Shown here piece after piece: positions 10,834 through 19,820 of a stretch of DNA of 33,809 nucleotides. Within the stretch, counting starts at the first letter, position 1, and each line of letters starts with the position of its first letter. The DNA comes from Zygnema cylindricum (taxonomy: Eukaryota > Streptophyta > Zygnematophyceae > Zygnematales > Zygnemataceae). Made by a program: the position numbers and the translations under genes. The DNA lies in NCBI GenBank assembly GCA_037447655.1, contig JBBHKE010003168.1, forward strand, positions 1-33,809, in the 5' to 3' direction. The notes under the pieces were generated by a model. The model saw only the letters and a program-made list of their open reading frames with translations, was not told where the DNA came from and ran no database searches.

Positions 10834-11169
10834 ATCTTTACCACCAACATCAGATGTATTAATGTTAGTTACAAAATCAGATTTTAGTTTTTCGAGAGTT
10901 TTAGTGGTGTCTGATTTAGGGATGACATCAATGTTAGTTTTTCTCCCCCCCTTTCATCAGTAACTGCCTCAGTTACTAATAACAAGAAAACATGATCTGT
11001 TTTATCTTGAAGTGCTTTTTAAATTGTTTAGCAGGTATCAAACCTTCCACTCCCAATCTGGTTATGATATATATATGATTCCTATGCAATTTCTTAGGAG
11101 ATAATGTTTGCAAAACCTTACAATCGTTTTCAGACTTCACTTTCAAGGTGTTAATTTCCCAATTTATTT

Positions 11170-11435
11170 GAGGATTGTGTTAAGTTAACCAAGGCTTTCC
11201 CAGAATTAGTTCTTCACTTCCCAAATTTATTATTTCACACACAACTTTCATTTTATGACCCTAGATATCAATTTCTATCGTGTTAGTTTGTAAGTCTAGT
11301 GTGGACTTATTACCATTTGCCACTTGAACATGTAAAGGCTTTTCCCTTATGACAATAGGAATTTTATTTTCCTCTGCAAACTTATGTGAAATAAAATTAT
11401 GTGTCGCACCTGAATCAACCAATACTTTTCAACGG
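11170..11435 (-). pseudogene. Retropepsin-type protease
   Basis: A minus-strand frame reads VDSGATHNFISHKFAEENKI, the aspartic protease active site (DSG) of gypsy elements, then VANGNKSTLDLQT and EELILGKPWLT. Stops fall after IEIDI and after KPWLT, where relatives have a sense codon. The active site begins at about 11433, just after a +1-type frame change from the preceding frame that ends GKPLKSIG. The protease would release gag and pol products from the polyprotein; this copy cannot be made whole. Confidence 0.85.
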
Positions 11436-11725
11436 TTTTCCTTCCACTAATGACTTGAATCTAATCAAACTGTGTCTGGTGTCATCATTACTTAACTGTC
11501 TTAACATAGGTCTCTTGTTGAGAATTTCATCAGAAGGATTCTTTAAACTATGCAGTGTAGTGAGAATCATAATAAATTCAGCTATCTCAACGTTTCCATT
11601 TATTAATTTGCCCTCCAGAGTTAACTCTTTAACTTCTGGATCCGGTTGACTCAACTGAGGACTTTCAGTTAGTCTTTTCCGTTTCTCACCTCCTAGGCTT
11701 CCTGCTCAGCTTGTAGAAACTAATG
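11436..11725 (-). pseudogene. Gag-protease linker
   Basis: This stretch joins the family C insertion to the protease. The minus strand reads GGEKRKRLTESPQLSQPDPE, then VKELTLEGKLINGNVEIAEF and a long hydrophilic tail ending GKPLKSIG. It has no domain of its own and sits where gypsy elements carry the variable region between the zinc knuckles and protease. Confidence 0.65.
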
Positions 11726-11927
11726 GATTTATTAATATTTTCTAGGTCTAAATAGAAATAGAAAGAAGCCGAGGCAGTCTACCTCTAACTTCTCTCTCCA
11801 ACTCTCAAACTTGTCGCAGTCACTAAGACATTGGAGAGGAAGCTAGAGCCATGGCTACCTTGGCTATCCTAAGGTTTACGGGAATTTTATTTTAGGGTTT
11901 ATTTATATAAAAGATATGTGCCGGCGG

Positions 11928-11996
11928 CAGGATTTGATCCATGTACCTACCGGCCGGCAGATAGGAAGTAGCCGGACGCCTTAGCCGTTAAGTCTA
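11928..11996 (-). other. tRNA-like segment inside family C copy 1
   Basis: On the minus strand CTTAACGGCTAAGGCG (11978-11993) resembles a pol III A box and GGATCAAATCC (11930-11940) a B box, spaced as in a tRNA gene. The flanks do not fold into a good acceptor stem, so I call it tRNA-derived, not a working tRNA. Family C copy 2 has a more decayed equivalent at about 24066-24120. Confidence 0.5.
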
Positions 11997-12514
11997 GGAT
12001 TAGTGTTAGGTACTATATAGTTTGATAATAATTTAAACATGTATACGTACGATAAATTCATTTAACTGTTACGGATTACGGGATACATAGATCCGGTACG
12101 GATGACGGTACGGATTACGAATCAATACCGCGCATTTGTTTCGGAAGTGAAATAAATACCGCGCATGTATTTATTACGGCTACGATTAAATCTGAATTTA
12201 ATCGGACGGCCGGAATTAGCGCCGAGATCGCGGAGGAAGATTTCGGCGGTTTGTGGCCATCGCCACATCGGATGACGCGTGGCGAAATTCCGTTGGATTG
12301 TAGAATCTCCGGAGATTATGGCACCGAATCCGGATTTGACATGTGTCGACATTTAGGCCATGTCGTACAATGTCCGTACTGAAAGTACACCGGCGGCTGT
12401 ACTTTTGCGTACGGAACTCAATTATGATTGGTTCCGTACATCAGTAGATAGAGTCTGTGAGAGAGATAGGACTTAGAAAAATTAGAAGATAGGACCCTCT
12501 CTCCCAGAGAGCTT

Positions 12515-12805
12515 TTGTACAAAAGGTCAACTTTGACCCTCCATAACTTACTGCTCAGGGGAGCAAATTCAGAGATTCTTTTTGCTACTGACTCAGGGGA
12601 TTCTTGCCTTCACAAGGGTGCAGGTGGTCAGGGTTTTTGTTTGCCAGGGTGGCAGTTATTCTTGCTGGAACACAAAGGGGTCAGGATTATCCTAGAGGCT
12701 TCTTGGAAGCTGTCTACTCTGAGGACTTATGGAGGTCTCAGAGTTTCACAGCTAGGAATAATGCAATATCCTCTTGGAGACCTTTATTTACATCGACTGT
12801 TTTGA
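12515..12805 (+). CDS. Unrecognised 96-codon ORF in family C copy 1
   Basis: I recognise no domain. The reason to list it is a homologous open frame in copy 2 (24585-24869): HNLLLRGANS, an I.FA..S..SC pattern, a GQ...C..G segment and IILEA are shared in register, and the last part (ILEAS.......GGLR) is also open in copy 3 at 25445-25735 on the minus strand. The start is uncertain; ATG at 12515 falls in the CTCTC...GAGAG hairpin block. Between copies many residue changes are non-synonymous, which argues against strong purifying selection, so this may be a shared but neutral frame. Confidence 0.3.
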   Translation: MYKRSTLTLHNLLLRGANSEILFATDSGDSCLHKGAGGQGFCLPGWQLFLLEHKGVRIILEASWKLSTLRTYGGLRVSQLGIMQYPLGDLYLHRLF

Positions 12806-12839
12806 GAGAACCTTTATCTGTACAGTCTTTAGCTTAATG

Positions 12840-14022
12840 ATTAGGACCTCCGCATTTGAAACAATTGACTTTCATTCTTGGTTTTGGGCACTCTCTACTA
12901 AAATGTCCCTCCTCTCCACAGTTATAACAGTTAATCTTTTTCAGTTGTGCACACTCAAATGCTCTATGACCCTTTTTCTGACAAATAGTGCATGTGGGGA
13001 TGGCAAGGTTAGGCTTCTGGTCATTAATGCTTGGTTTAGGACTCTTAATGTATCCCCCAATATTGTTAAATTTGTTTCCTGCATTAACACTCTGTCCACC
13101 CTTCTGATTTCCCCTGAAAATATTTTGCCTATTCACCAAACTAGCATTCAAACCCTCATCCACAAATTCCCACTCATTCCACTCTGGTACTTCATTCAAA
13201 TTACCCCTAAGTGATATAGTTTCCCAATTATACCCCAACTGATCCTCTAATTCCAATGCATTGTCTTGTAATTCTTTTAAATTATTGAATTTTTGATGTT
13301 TCAATCATGATTTCAGTATAGGATTTAGATAATTTAAGAAATGCAACTTAGCCATTTCATCACTCAAACCTATGACGTGAATGCTAGATGAGTCAAATTC
13401 CACAATGTAATCCTTCACGGATCCAGTCTGCTTACAGTTCAACCACTTTTCTTCCATTCTGGATATAAAAGTGACAAACAAAAATCGCGATTTGATCACG
13501 GTTTGAAAAGTTTCCCGATCACCATTATCAAGAATCAATTTAGACCTTCTCTGAGTATATTACCAAATCTGAGCATCGCCTTTCAAACAGCTAACAACAA
13601 AAGAAGTGTAATCCTCACGATCACAATTTCCAGATTCCAAATAATACTCCATATCAAAAATCTAACCATCCAACTCATCAATCTTCTTACCATCAAACGA
13701 TGGTGCCTCACTAATACACAATTTCGAATCTCTTATCTTCTTAGGCCTATCATGATCATCCTCCCTAAAACTGGCATTCCTTTTACTACTTTCCCCCTTT
13801 TGGTCATTAACATCATTCTTAGTTTGAATTAAGCTAATGAGCTCATCCAGTTTCTCATTAGAAACATTTCCATTTTCCTTAACAATTTTCAATTCACTTT
13901 TCAATTCGGAAATTGTTTCATCTACAGCAGCAACATGATTATTAAATCATAAATTTCACAGTACGTTTCTTCAACACATTCAATGCATTCTCTGTTTCAC
14001 GTTTCCATGCAGAATTTACCAT
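12840..14022 (-). pseudogene. Gag with zinc knuckles, interrupted
   Basis: The likely start is ATG at 14020-14022 (MVNSAWKRETENALNVLKKR). A frame change leads to SELKSELKIVKENGNVSNEK, then the retrotransposon gag domain: GDAQIW, ETFQTVIKSRFLF, EEKWLNCKQTGSVKDYIVEF, IGLSDEMAKLHFLNYL. Two full CX2CX4HX4C knuckles follow (CTICQKKGHRAFEC and CYNCGEEGHFSREC), and a third (CFKCGGPNH) breaks at the insertion point of family C. Stops occur where W is expected (before IFDMEYYLES and after GDAQIW), with more between the sub-frames. Gag would form the particle and bind RNA; this copy is dead. Confidence 0.88.
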
Positions 14023-14734
14023 TATCACACAATGAAATCAAGCAAAAGGAATGAAAGAATATAATTTCCCAAAGAAATCTGCTGCAGATTTGAAGTCTTA
14101 AGATTGTTCCAATCCAAGACTTCTTCTCATTAACGAATCCTTTGAAAATGTCAAAATATAAGAAATAAAAAAAAAAACATTGACAGTAAGTTAGTGCAAA
14201 TTCACATTTCAATTTCCCAACATTGAAACAAAAGGTAATAATTTCCCCACAAATTTTGCAACAGCAAAATTGAAAGCAATCAAAGGTAATAATTTAGGGT
14301 TCGAAAAGTTTTGAGTCATTTGTAGACTCCTTTGCTCTTGAAGAAGTAAAGTACTCCACTTTCCTTCTCCTCTAATAGCAAATTTCTCACTTCCCACTAA
14401 ATCAGAATCTTTTACTCTCTAATCCTCACATCCTCACCCTTCATGGCTTCAAGCCCCCACTCTACACATGAATCATTGCTTGGAGAAGGCAAGTTTCTTT
14501 GGCCTCTAGGAAATTGGAGTGAGCTTCAGCGGTGGCTACACTGCCCACCCCGCCTTAGTCCTTAGGACCAGAGTACGCCCCACATCTAACCAGTGGCCGC
14601 TGGTTGTGTGATCACTCAGTTTCCCTTCGATCCCCTACCACTTCACATTGTGGATCTACCAACACATGTTAGAGCACCCTCACCGGTCATGGCAATTGAT
14701 TTTCGGGTGAGCAAACTTCTCCCTGGTTTCTTAC
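14023..14734 (-). other. Leader (5' UTR) of the Ty3/gypsy element
   Basis: About 710 bases between the PBS and the gag ATG have no domain. The part nearest the PBS (14400-14734) is richer in GC and has the look of a structured leader, which in such elements carries packaging and dimer signals (inference from family knowledge). Short ORFs here (14209-14397, 13997-14212) are not recognisable. Confidence 0.6.
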
Positions 14735-14750
14735 CAAAGCTCTGATACCA
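14735..14750 (-). promoter_or_regulatory. Primer binding site for initiator Met tRNA
   Basis: Two bases inside the 5' LTR the minus strand reads TGGTATCAGAGCTTTG. The first twelve bases, TGGTATCAGAGC, are the complement of the 3' end of plant initiator methionine tRNA, the usual primer of many plant LTR elements. This fixes the orientation and marks the 5' LTR as the right-hand one. Confidence 0.93.
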
Positions 14751-15073
14751 TATGTAATAGGATCTTCTACCTCTCAAAAAATCCCATTACTACAAACAAT
14801 CCCAACCACACATTCCACACATTAGAAAATACACATCCACATTGGACCACACTCACATAAGGATACACTTTAAATCAGAAGAAGCTTCTGTCCACATAAT
14901 ATTAGCTTGGTCTCTTGCCCTCGTGGCTCAACCCTTATTGTTAAAGTGTTTTCCACTACTCTCCACTCTTAATAATTCTATCTCTTAACTACTAAAACAC
15001 TATTTAGTTAGTAAGAGATTTCAATGCAAAAATGCCTTTCTCCAATTTGGTATTAATCGCTCAGGACCAAGAT

Positions 15074-15245
15074 CAGTCGGAATTTCCACAAACTTTTCCA
15101 AAGGAAAAGATCTCTACTCTCCTCTTACACTTCACTATTTATACATCATCGCCCTGGACCAGTCGGAATTTCCACAAACTTTTCCAAAGGAAAAGATCTT
15201 TACTCTCCTTTTACACTTCACTATTTATCCATCATCGCCCTGGAC
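15074..15245. repeat. 86-bp tandem duplication in the 5' LTR
   Basis: CAGTCGGAATTTCCACAAAC starts at 15074 and again at 15160, each followed by a GAAAAGATC, TTTAT and CATCATCGCCCTGGA block. The left LTR has one copy (from 7229). Thus the duplication arose after the LTRs were made, or the right LTR came from a different family member. Confidence 0.9.
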
Positions 15246-15670
15246 TAGCCAAGCGAGAGTCAACACTTTGTTTTAACAGGTTTTTACCTGGGCCAATCAT
15301 TGATCATCAATGACTCAGACTGACCAATGCCAAAACGTGCGAAATCTCTTACTAACTACTTAGCACTTTACAAACCAATCAAACGTTACGTTTCACTACG
15401 GAACATTTACGTGCAAAAGTGTGTGCCAAACGAAACGCGACTTCGCACGATCGTGCATCACAGATTTTGCACACGAATCTTCCTACGAAATTCCCTTAAC
15501 TCAAAGTGACATTTTCGTACTAAAATTTGTACGAAACGAACCACTGTGCATACTAAACATTTCATTAGAACTCTATGAAACATACACGCGGAATTTCAGT
15601 ACTGATTTAAGTAATTTTACCCTTAACCCGTTGCAATGATACCCACTTGTTATTTAGACCCCACGCTATC

Positions 15671-15935
15671 TATCGTGCATGGCAGTATAACCGTGAATGA
15701 CATGCATCACATCCAATGTCGGTCGCCGATAAACACCAGAAAATGAATGACCATTACATATGTACAGTATTTGTGACCACAATCGGAGTAGAATGCATAT
15801 ATAACGCAAGAAACAATAAATGAATTCGCCTGGAAAAACAAATTATTCCAAACACATGGACATAGCAAGAAAACAAAAAACAAAACAAGATCAGGTAAGT
15901 AAAGATGGATTTCCCCCCCTCCCCAGCTCCTTAGC
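15671..15935. other. Non-LTR insert within the 5' LTR
   Basis: About 265 bases with no match in the other LTR. They sit exactly between two copies of the same LTR segment. A perfect plant 5' splice-site consensus, CAGGTAAGT, occurs at 15892-15900 on the plus strand, followed by a C-rich tract ending CCCCAG (15913-15926). The minus strand has an 84-codon ORF (15707-15961) rich in hydrophobic residues that I do not recognise. It could be captured host DNA or filler from break repair. Confidence 0.6.
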
Positions 15936-16310
15936 TTTGTACGAAACGAAGCACCGTGCATACTAAACGTTTCATTAGAACTTTATGAAACGTACACGCG
16001 TAATTTCGGTACTAATTTGACCCTTAACCCGTTTCAATGATACCCACTTGTTATTTAGACCCAATGCTGTCACCTAAATACACCCATCGCTATAACTTTT
16101 AAAATATAACTCCAAATAGCGTGATTCTTTCGCGGACGTCTACCAAATCTAGTACTCTATAATCATAACACCTAAATAACCCTTTATAAACAAGTTCGAT
16201 CCGCTATTACTGTTACAGATGCTTATTGTACTATTTGGATCATTTTTAATAAGAATATTCTTTTATGAATTGTAATAGCATCAATCGAGAGAAACTACTA
16301 GTACTAATAG

Positions 16311-17662
16311 CAAGTGTTAGGTTTCAAAGACCATTTGTTAATATTGTATTGAATTTCAAATACTTGATTTTTGATATATCGTTTTGATGTATCCAAAAGC
16401 TAAATATCGCGATATGACTTTTTTTTTAAACATAAACATTCTTGCTGATGTTGGTAGAGCTACTACAGCTGCTAGTTGTAGCTACTGCTACTCCAAATTA
16501 ATAAAAATAATAATAAACTTTCACATTTTGTACATTTCAAACAACACTGAATAAAATAATAATAAATATTGACATTTTGTAAATTTTAAATAATAAACAT
16601 GCGGAGACGACTCTGAAAAGGGTTTATCGGCATGGCAATGTATTATGTCGTGCCAGGCGTTCCATTGCGTCGTGCCAGTAAACATCGTATCTCAACTATG
16701 ATTGGCGCCGCTTAGGTTAGTTTTCAGATTCTTGAAATCTAAAGATATTCTTCAAACTAAAAACATGTACATAATTTTTGTACGAACGGAGGTAGTTAAT
16801 GATTCATACGAAAATTTTGCGACTAGATTTTAATTTTGAAATTGAAAATCAAAATTTCGAACCTAAATGTCAACAAGGCGCCGCAAAATTTGAAGGTCAG
16901 TGGATGTCAGAAAGAGCGTGCGAGGATATTTCGGTCGACCTGCATACACCGGGGCGAAAAGGCACATAGCGTATACGACGTGTTCGTTTCTCATCGCTTG
17001 TTACTGGTAGATATTTTTTTTTACTTTTCACGTATATGAATGGTACGCGACCCGTGTGAAGAAACTCTCCTCCCAGAAGAGAGTCTTTTCACACTGGATG
17101 ATTTGCGAGATTGCTTCACGAATCTAAAAAAGTGAAACATCCAACGGGCAATACTTACGCCTATAATATTGGAGCCATCCAGTTAAAATGTTTCGCCATG
17201 TTTCATCTGACAAAAAAAAATGGTATGAATCTGTACGAAATCGTACGCCATCCAGTAAATAACCCCATTTTTCCTCTAATGGAAGTTCACCCTAAGTCTG
17301 CAAATTTTTTTTTTGTAGTTGATACTTTGACTAAATTAGTGTGAACTTTTTGAATGTGAAGTTCTCTCCGTACTAAACAAGTAATTATATGAATTTTAAA
17401 TTTAGTATTTTTTTGTTTGTTACATGTTGCGGTGTCTACCTTTAAGTTACGAAACGAAAATCACGTCCTACGTGAAGTATCAAACAATTTGTCTTTTTTG
17501 CTAAAAAAACATATTATATATAATGTTAAATTTTAAAGAATACTATATATCGCAATAATTTATGTTGGTCCCGGTACAATATATCAAAGAGTCTACTCGG
17601 TCGATATACGATATATCGAATATCAAATTATCGCAATATGAATTTACCGGGTATCCAACATT
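16311..17662. mobile_element. hAT-like DNA transposon (copy 2), longer relative of 2071-2901
   Basis: Flanked by the perfect 8-bp repeat ACTAATAG (16303-16310 and 17663-17670). The ends are degenerate versions of copy 1: AAGTGTTAGGTTTC at the left and GGGTATCCAACATT at the right. The last 260 bases (17401-17662) align closely with 2610-2901, including TATGTTGGTC and the CGATATATCG palindromes. The interior is about 520 bp longer than copy 1 and mostly different. It includes an imperfect hairpin GTGTGAAGAAACTCTC...GAGAGTCTTTTCACAC (17055-17094) and a 77-codon ORF (17111-17344) that I cannot name. No transposase motif is seen. Confidence 0.82.
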
Positions 17663-17744
17663 ACTAATAGGAACTATATATAGCAATTATATGGCATAAT
17701 TGCAACTTGTTTCTGTGGTACTTTAAGGGTTTTGAGATGATAGT

Positions 17745-17965
17745 GTGACCTTTATCAAACTCAAAGAAAAGCATAAGAAAAGGGGAGACAAGAGGAGAGA
17801 AGGGAAAAAAAAAGATGAGAGAGTCACCTTTATCAAACTCAAAGAAAAGGAAAGAAGAGGAGAGAAGAAAAAAGAAGAAAAAATGACATAGTGGCCTTTA
17901 TGTAACATAAAGAAAAAAATAAGAGAAAAGGAGAGAAGAGGAAAAAAGAGAAGCAAACGACAAGT
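17745..17965. repeat. Purine-rich tandem repeat, three units of 68-78 bp
   Basis: GTGACCTTTATCAAACTC begins at 17745, a close copy GTCACCTTTATCAAACTC at 17823 and a weaker one GTGGCCTTTATGTAAC at 17891. Each is followed by an AGAAAAG...GGAGAGAAG run. The complementary strand gives a meaningless Ser/Leu/Phe-rich ORF. Low-complexity DNA, with no sign of coding. Confidence 0.8.
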
Positions 17966-18833
17966 TAAAGAGTTCTCAATTAAGTCAGCAGATGACGTAT
18001 AATCCACCATTGAAAAAAAGAACAAAATGAGTCATGTACTCTGATTGGCTAATGCTAAAACAGGTACACAAGAAGTATATTAAAGTGTAAATTTTTGTTT
18101 ATCTTTTGTATAGCATGAGGAATAGCTCTCATAACATCACATTTTATAAGATCTCTAAGAAAAACTAAACAATGATGATTGTTACAATTGGGGTTGTTCT
18201 TTCAGTTTTTTTATAATGTCGACGATAACCTACAAAAAACAATAAAACAAAATTATAAATTTCAATTGAGAAACAAAATGCCAAGGCATAATCTTTCCGG
18301 TATTTTTCTTTATTTATTTTGGGTCATCGATGAAAAAGTGACCGAGTCTTAAAAAGTCGTGCAGATATTATCGCAGTTTACGGCTATCTAATCAATTTTG
18401 ACTAATCGTTTGACTTTTTGTGCTTCGAAACGTATAGATAGGCCAATTACCGACCATGTTAAAACATGCACACATAAAGCTTAACCTCAATGTGTTTATT
18501 GATGAAATTGGCTTTGATGTTATCAATTAATATGTATATATACCTTATACAAGTTAAAATTGATGCGTTAAAAATAAAGGGTTGTGCATCTTTCTTAATT
18601 TAACACGTGAAAATCGGCTTATAATAAAAAAACTCACGCAAAAATTGTAATGTTTCGTATTTGCCTGCAACTACAAGTAGTTGAGGAAACTGCTCTTTGT
18701 GACTACCTCTGGATGTTTATTTTATGCAACACACAAAGACCTCAACAACTAAAACTTCAGCAAACATGAGTTTCCAACTTGCTACAATGTAAGATTGCAA
18801 CATGATGGGTATCATAGTAGTTATACATTTACA
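17966..18833. other. AT-rich intergenic DNA, nothing recognised
   Basis: I see no ORF above the background, no transposon end and no RNA. GTTGAGGAAACTGC and CTCAACAAC-type short inverted words near 18680-18750 are too short to interpret. Confidence 0.4.
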
Positions 18834-19338
18834 GTGGACTAATTACACAACGCCCACAGAAAAAAAAAAACTGCAAAGGACAAAAAAATATAGCTAGTTA
18901 CGGCCACACACACATACACGCACACATACACACACGTAAGCACGCACGCCAATGATAAAGTCGGTGGACTACGAGGTTAAAAACAAAAATAATACTTCGT
19001 ACGCAAAATCTATGATGAAATAATCACTAATTTACATTGAATATTGTAAGGGTACACTTTGACGTACGCGTAAAAAAGTGCGACGCACGTAATTGACGAA
19101 AGAGTTTTACTAATCTAAAATACAAAATAAGTTCAATGATTACAAAGTGTGCTCAAATAGTGATATAGGTATTCGTACACAAAAGTTACTTAAACGACGA
19201 CACTCCCGTAATACAGTTACGTTATGTTATCCCATAACGTAATTGTTAAACGACACTCTTATATTAAAAATAGCATACACACAATCATACATTTGAAAAG
19301 TGCGTTCACTAATTACACAACTAAATTTATATTTCAAC
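18834..19338. repeat. Repeat family B, copy 1, with a CA microsatellite
   Basis: It starts GTGGACTAATTACACAACGC and ends near CTAATTACACAAC...TTTCAAC. The layout matches 22501-22942 block by block (CTAGTKACGGCC, AATGAYAAWGTCGGT, RCGACACT, the terminal CTAATTA block). A (CA)n-type tract (18905-18948) is inserted exactly between GGCC and AATGA, which are adjacent in copy 2, so it expanded after the copies parted. A 10-bp perfect hairpin TTACGTTATG/CATAACGTAA lies near 19220-19245. No coding sequence. Confidence 0.7.
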
Positions 19339-19820
19339 AAAAACGCACCCAAAAAGTGCACCTAGAGGGTGTCTGAGCTGCCATTGTAAAAATCGTACAC
19401 ATGTTTGCATGACGCGATTCACATAAATTTTAATCGTCTTTTAACAGTCAACGATTATGTATTTCCATTGTCTAGTTGTGAACAATCCATGGTCCATGTT
19501 TAAACAATGACATTACATAATCGATAATTATCAAAAGACTTTTAAGATCCACTTGAACAACGCCATGCAAACATATGTATGCGTTCATTAATTACACAAC
19601 TGAAATTCTACTTCAACAAAAACGCACCTAAAAGGTATCTGAGTTGCCATCATAAAAACCGTACACATGTTTTCATGACGCGGTTCACATAAATCTTAAA
19701 CGCTTTTTTTATAGTCAACGACTACAATTGTATATTTATATCGCTCCATTTGTGGACAATCCATGGTCCACAACTAAACTATGACATGGTCCACAACTAA
19801 ACAATGACAGTACACAATCT
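19302..19820. repeat. Tandem duplication, about 275-bp unit
   Basis: The blocks TGCGTTCAYTAATTACACAA, AAAAACGCACC, GTCTGAGCTGCC or ATCTGAGTTGCC, CGTACACATGTT, CATGACGCG and CAATCCATGGTCCA occur in the same order from 19302 and from 19580. The second copy has an extra partial repeat of ATGGTCCACAACTAAAC near 19760-19805. The first copy overlaps the end of family B copy 1, so the unit may have grown from it. Confidence 0.8.

Larger units (their letters stand above)
11726..12834 (+). mobile_element. Repeat family C, copy 1 (nested in gag)
   Basis: About 1.1 kb interrupts gag at the third zinc knuckle. It is flanked by TAATG (11721-11725 and 12835-12839), a 5-bp direct repeat fitting a target duplication. 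Ends lack TG...CA and inverted repeats, so the class is unknown. Closely related sequences lie at 23985-24815 (same orientation) and 25540-26690 (opposite). Landmarks: hairpins GGTCAACTTTGACC (12525-12538) and TGCTCAGGGGAGCA (12552-12565), a plus-strand ORF at 12515-12805, and on the minus strand a tRNA-like segment, TTTTATATAAATAAACC and GCCATGGCT (start of MALASSPMS). No known coding domain is seen. Confidence 0.75.
6915..16217 (-). mobile_element. Ty3/gypsy LTR retrotransposon, defective, minus strand
   Basis: A complete but broken LTR retrotransposon. Read on the minus strand it has 5' LTR (16217-14753), PBS, leader, gag with zinc knuckles, protease, RT, RNase H, integrase, polypurine tract and 3' LTR (7882-6915). 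RT before integrase defines the Ty3/gypsy order. LTR ends are TGTAATAG...CTATTACA on the left and TGTAATAG...CTGTTACA on the right. The flanks are GAAGC (6910-6914) and GATGC (16218-16222), a 5-bp target duplication with one mismatch. Every domain is cut by stops or frameshifts, gag is split by a 1.1-kb repeat, and the 5' LTR is rearranged. Autonomous movement is not possible; the LTRs could still serve another copy in trans. Confidence 0.95.
14753..16217 (-). repeat. 5' LTR, rearranged mosaic
   Basis: This LTR is 1465 bp against 968 bp for its partner. It begins TGTAATAG and ends CTGTTACA on the plus strand. Three changes explain most of the length: an 86-bp tandem duplication (15074-15245), a 265-bp non-LTR insert (15671-15935), and a repeat of one LTR segment on either side of that insert (15526-15670 and 15936-16076). 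The first of those two segments is more diverged from the 3' LTR than the second, for example AACCACTGTGCATAC against AAGCACCGTGCATAC. It therefore looks like a join of two different LTR copies. Confidence 0.85.

Noticed and set aside
11726-12834. Family C copy 1 as a solo LTR
   Set aside because: The 5-bp flank fits, but the ends are not TG...CA and an internal tRNA-like segment with no PBS at the edge does not fit a plain LTR.
18905-18948. CA tract as a regulatory element
   Set aside because: Simple microsatellite inserted in a repeat copy; nothing ties it to a gene.
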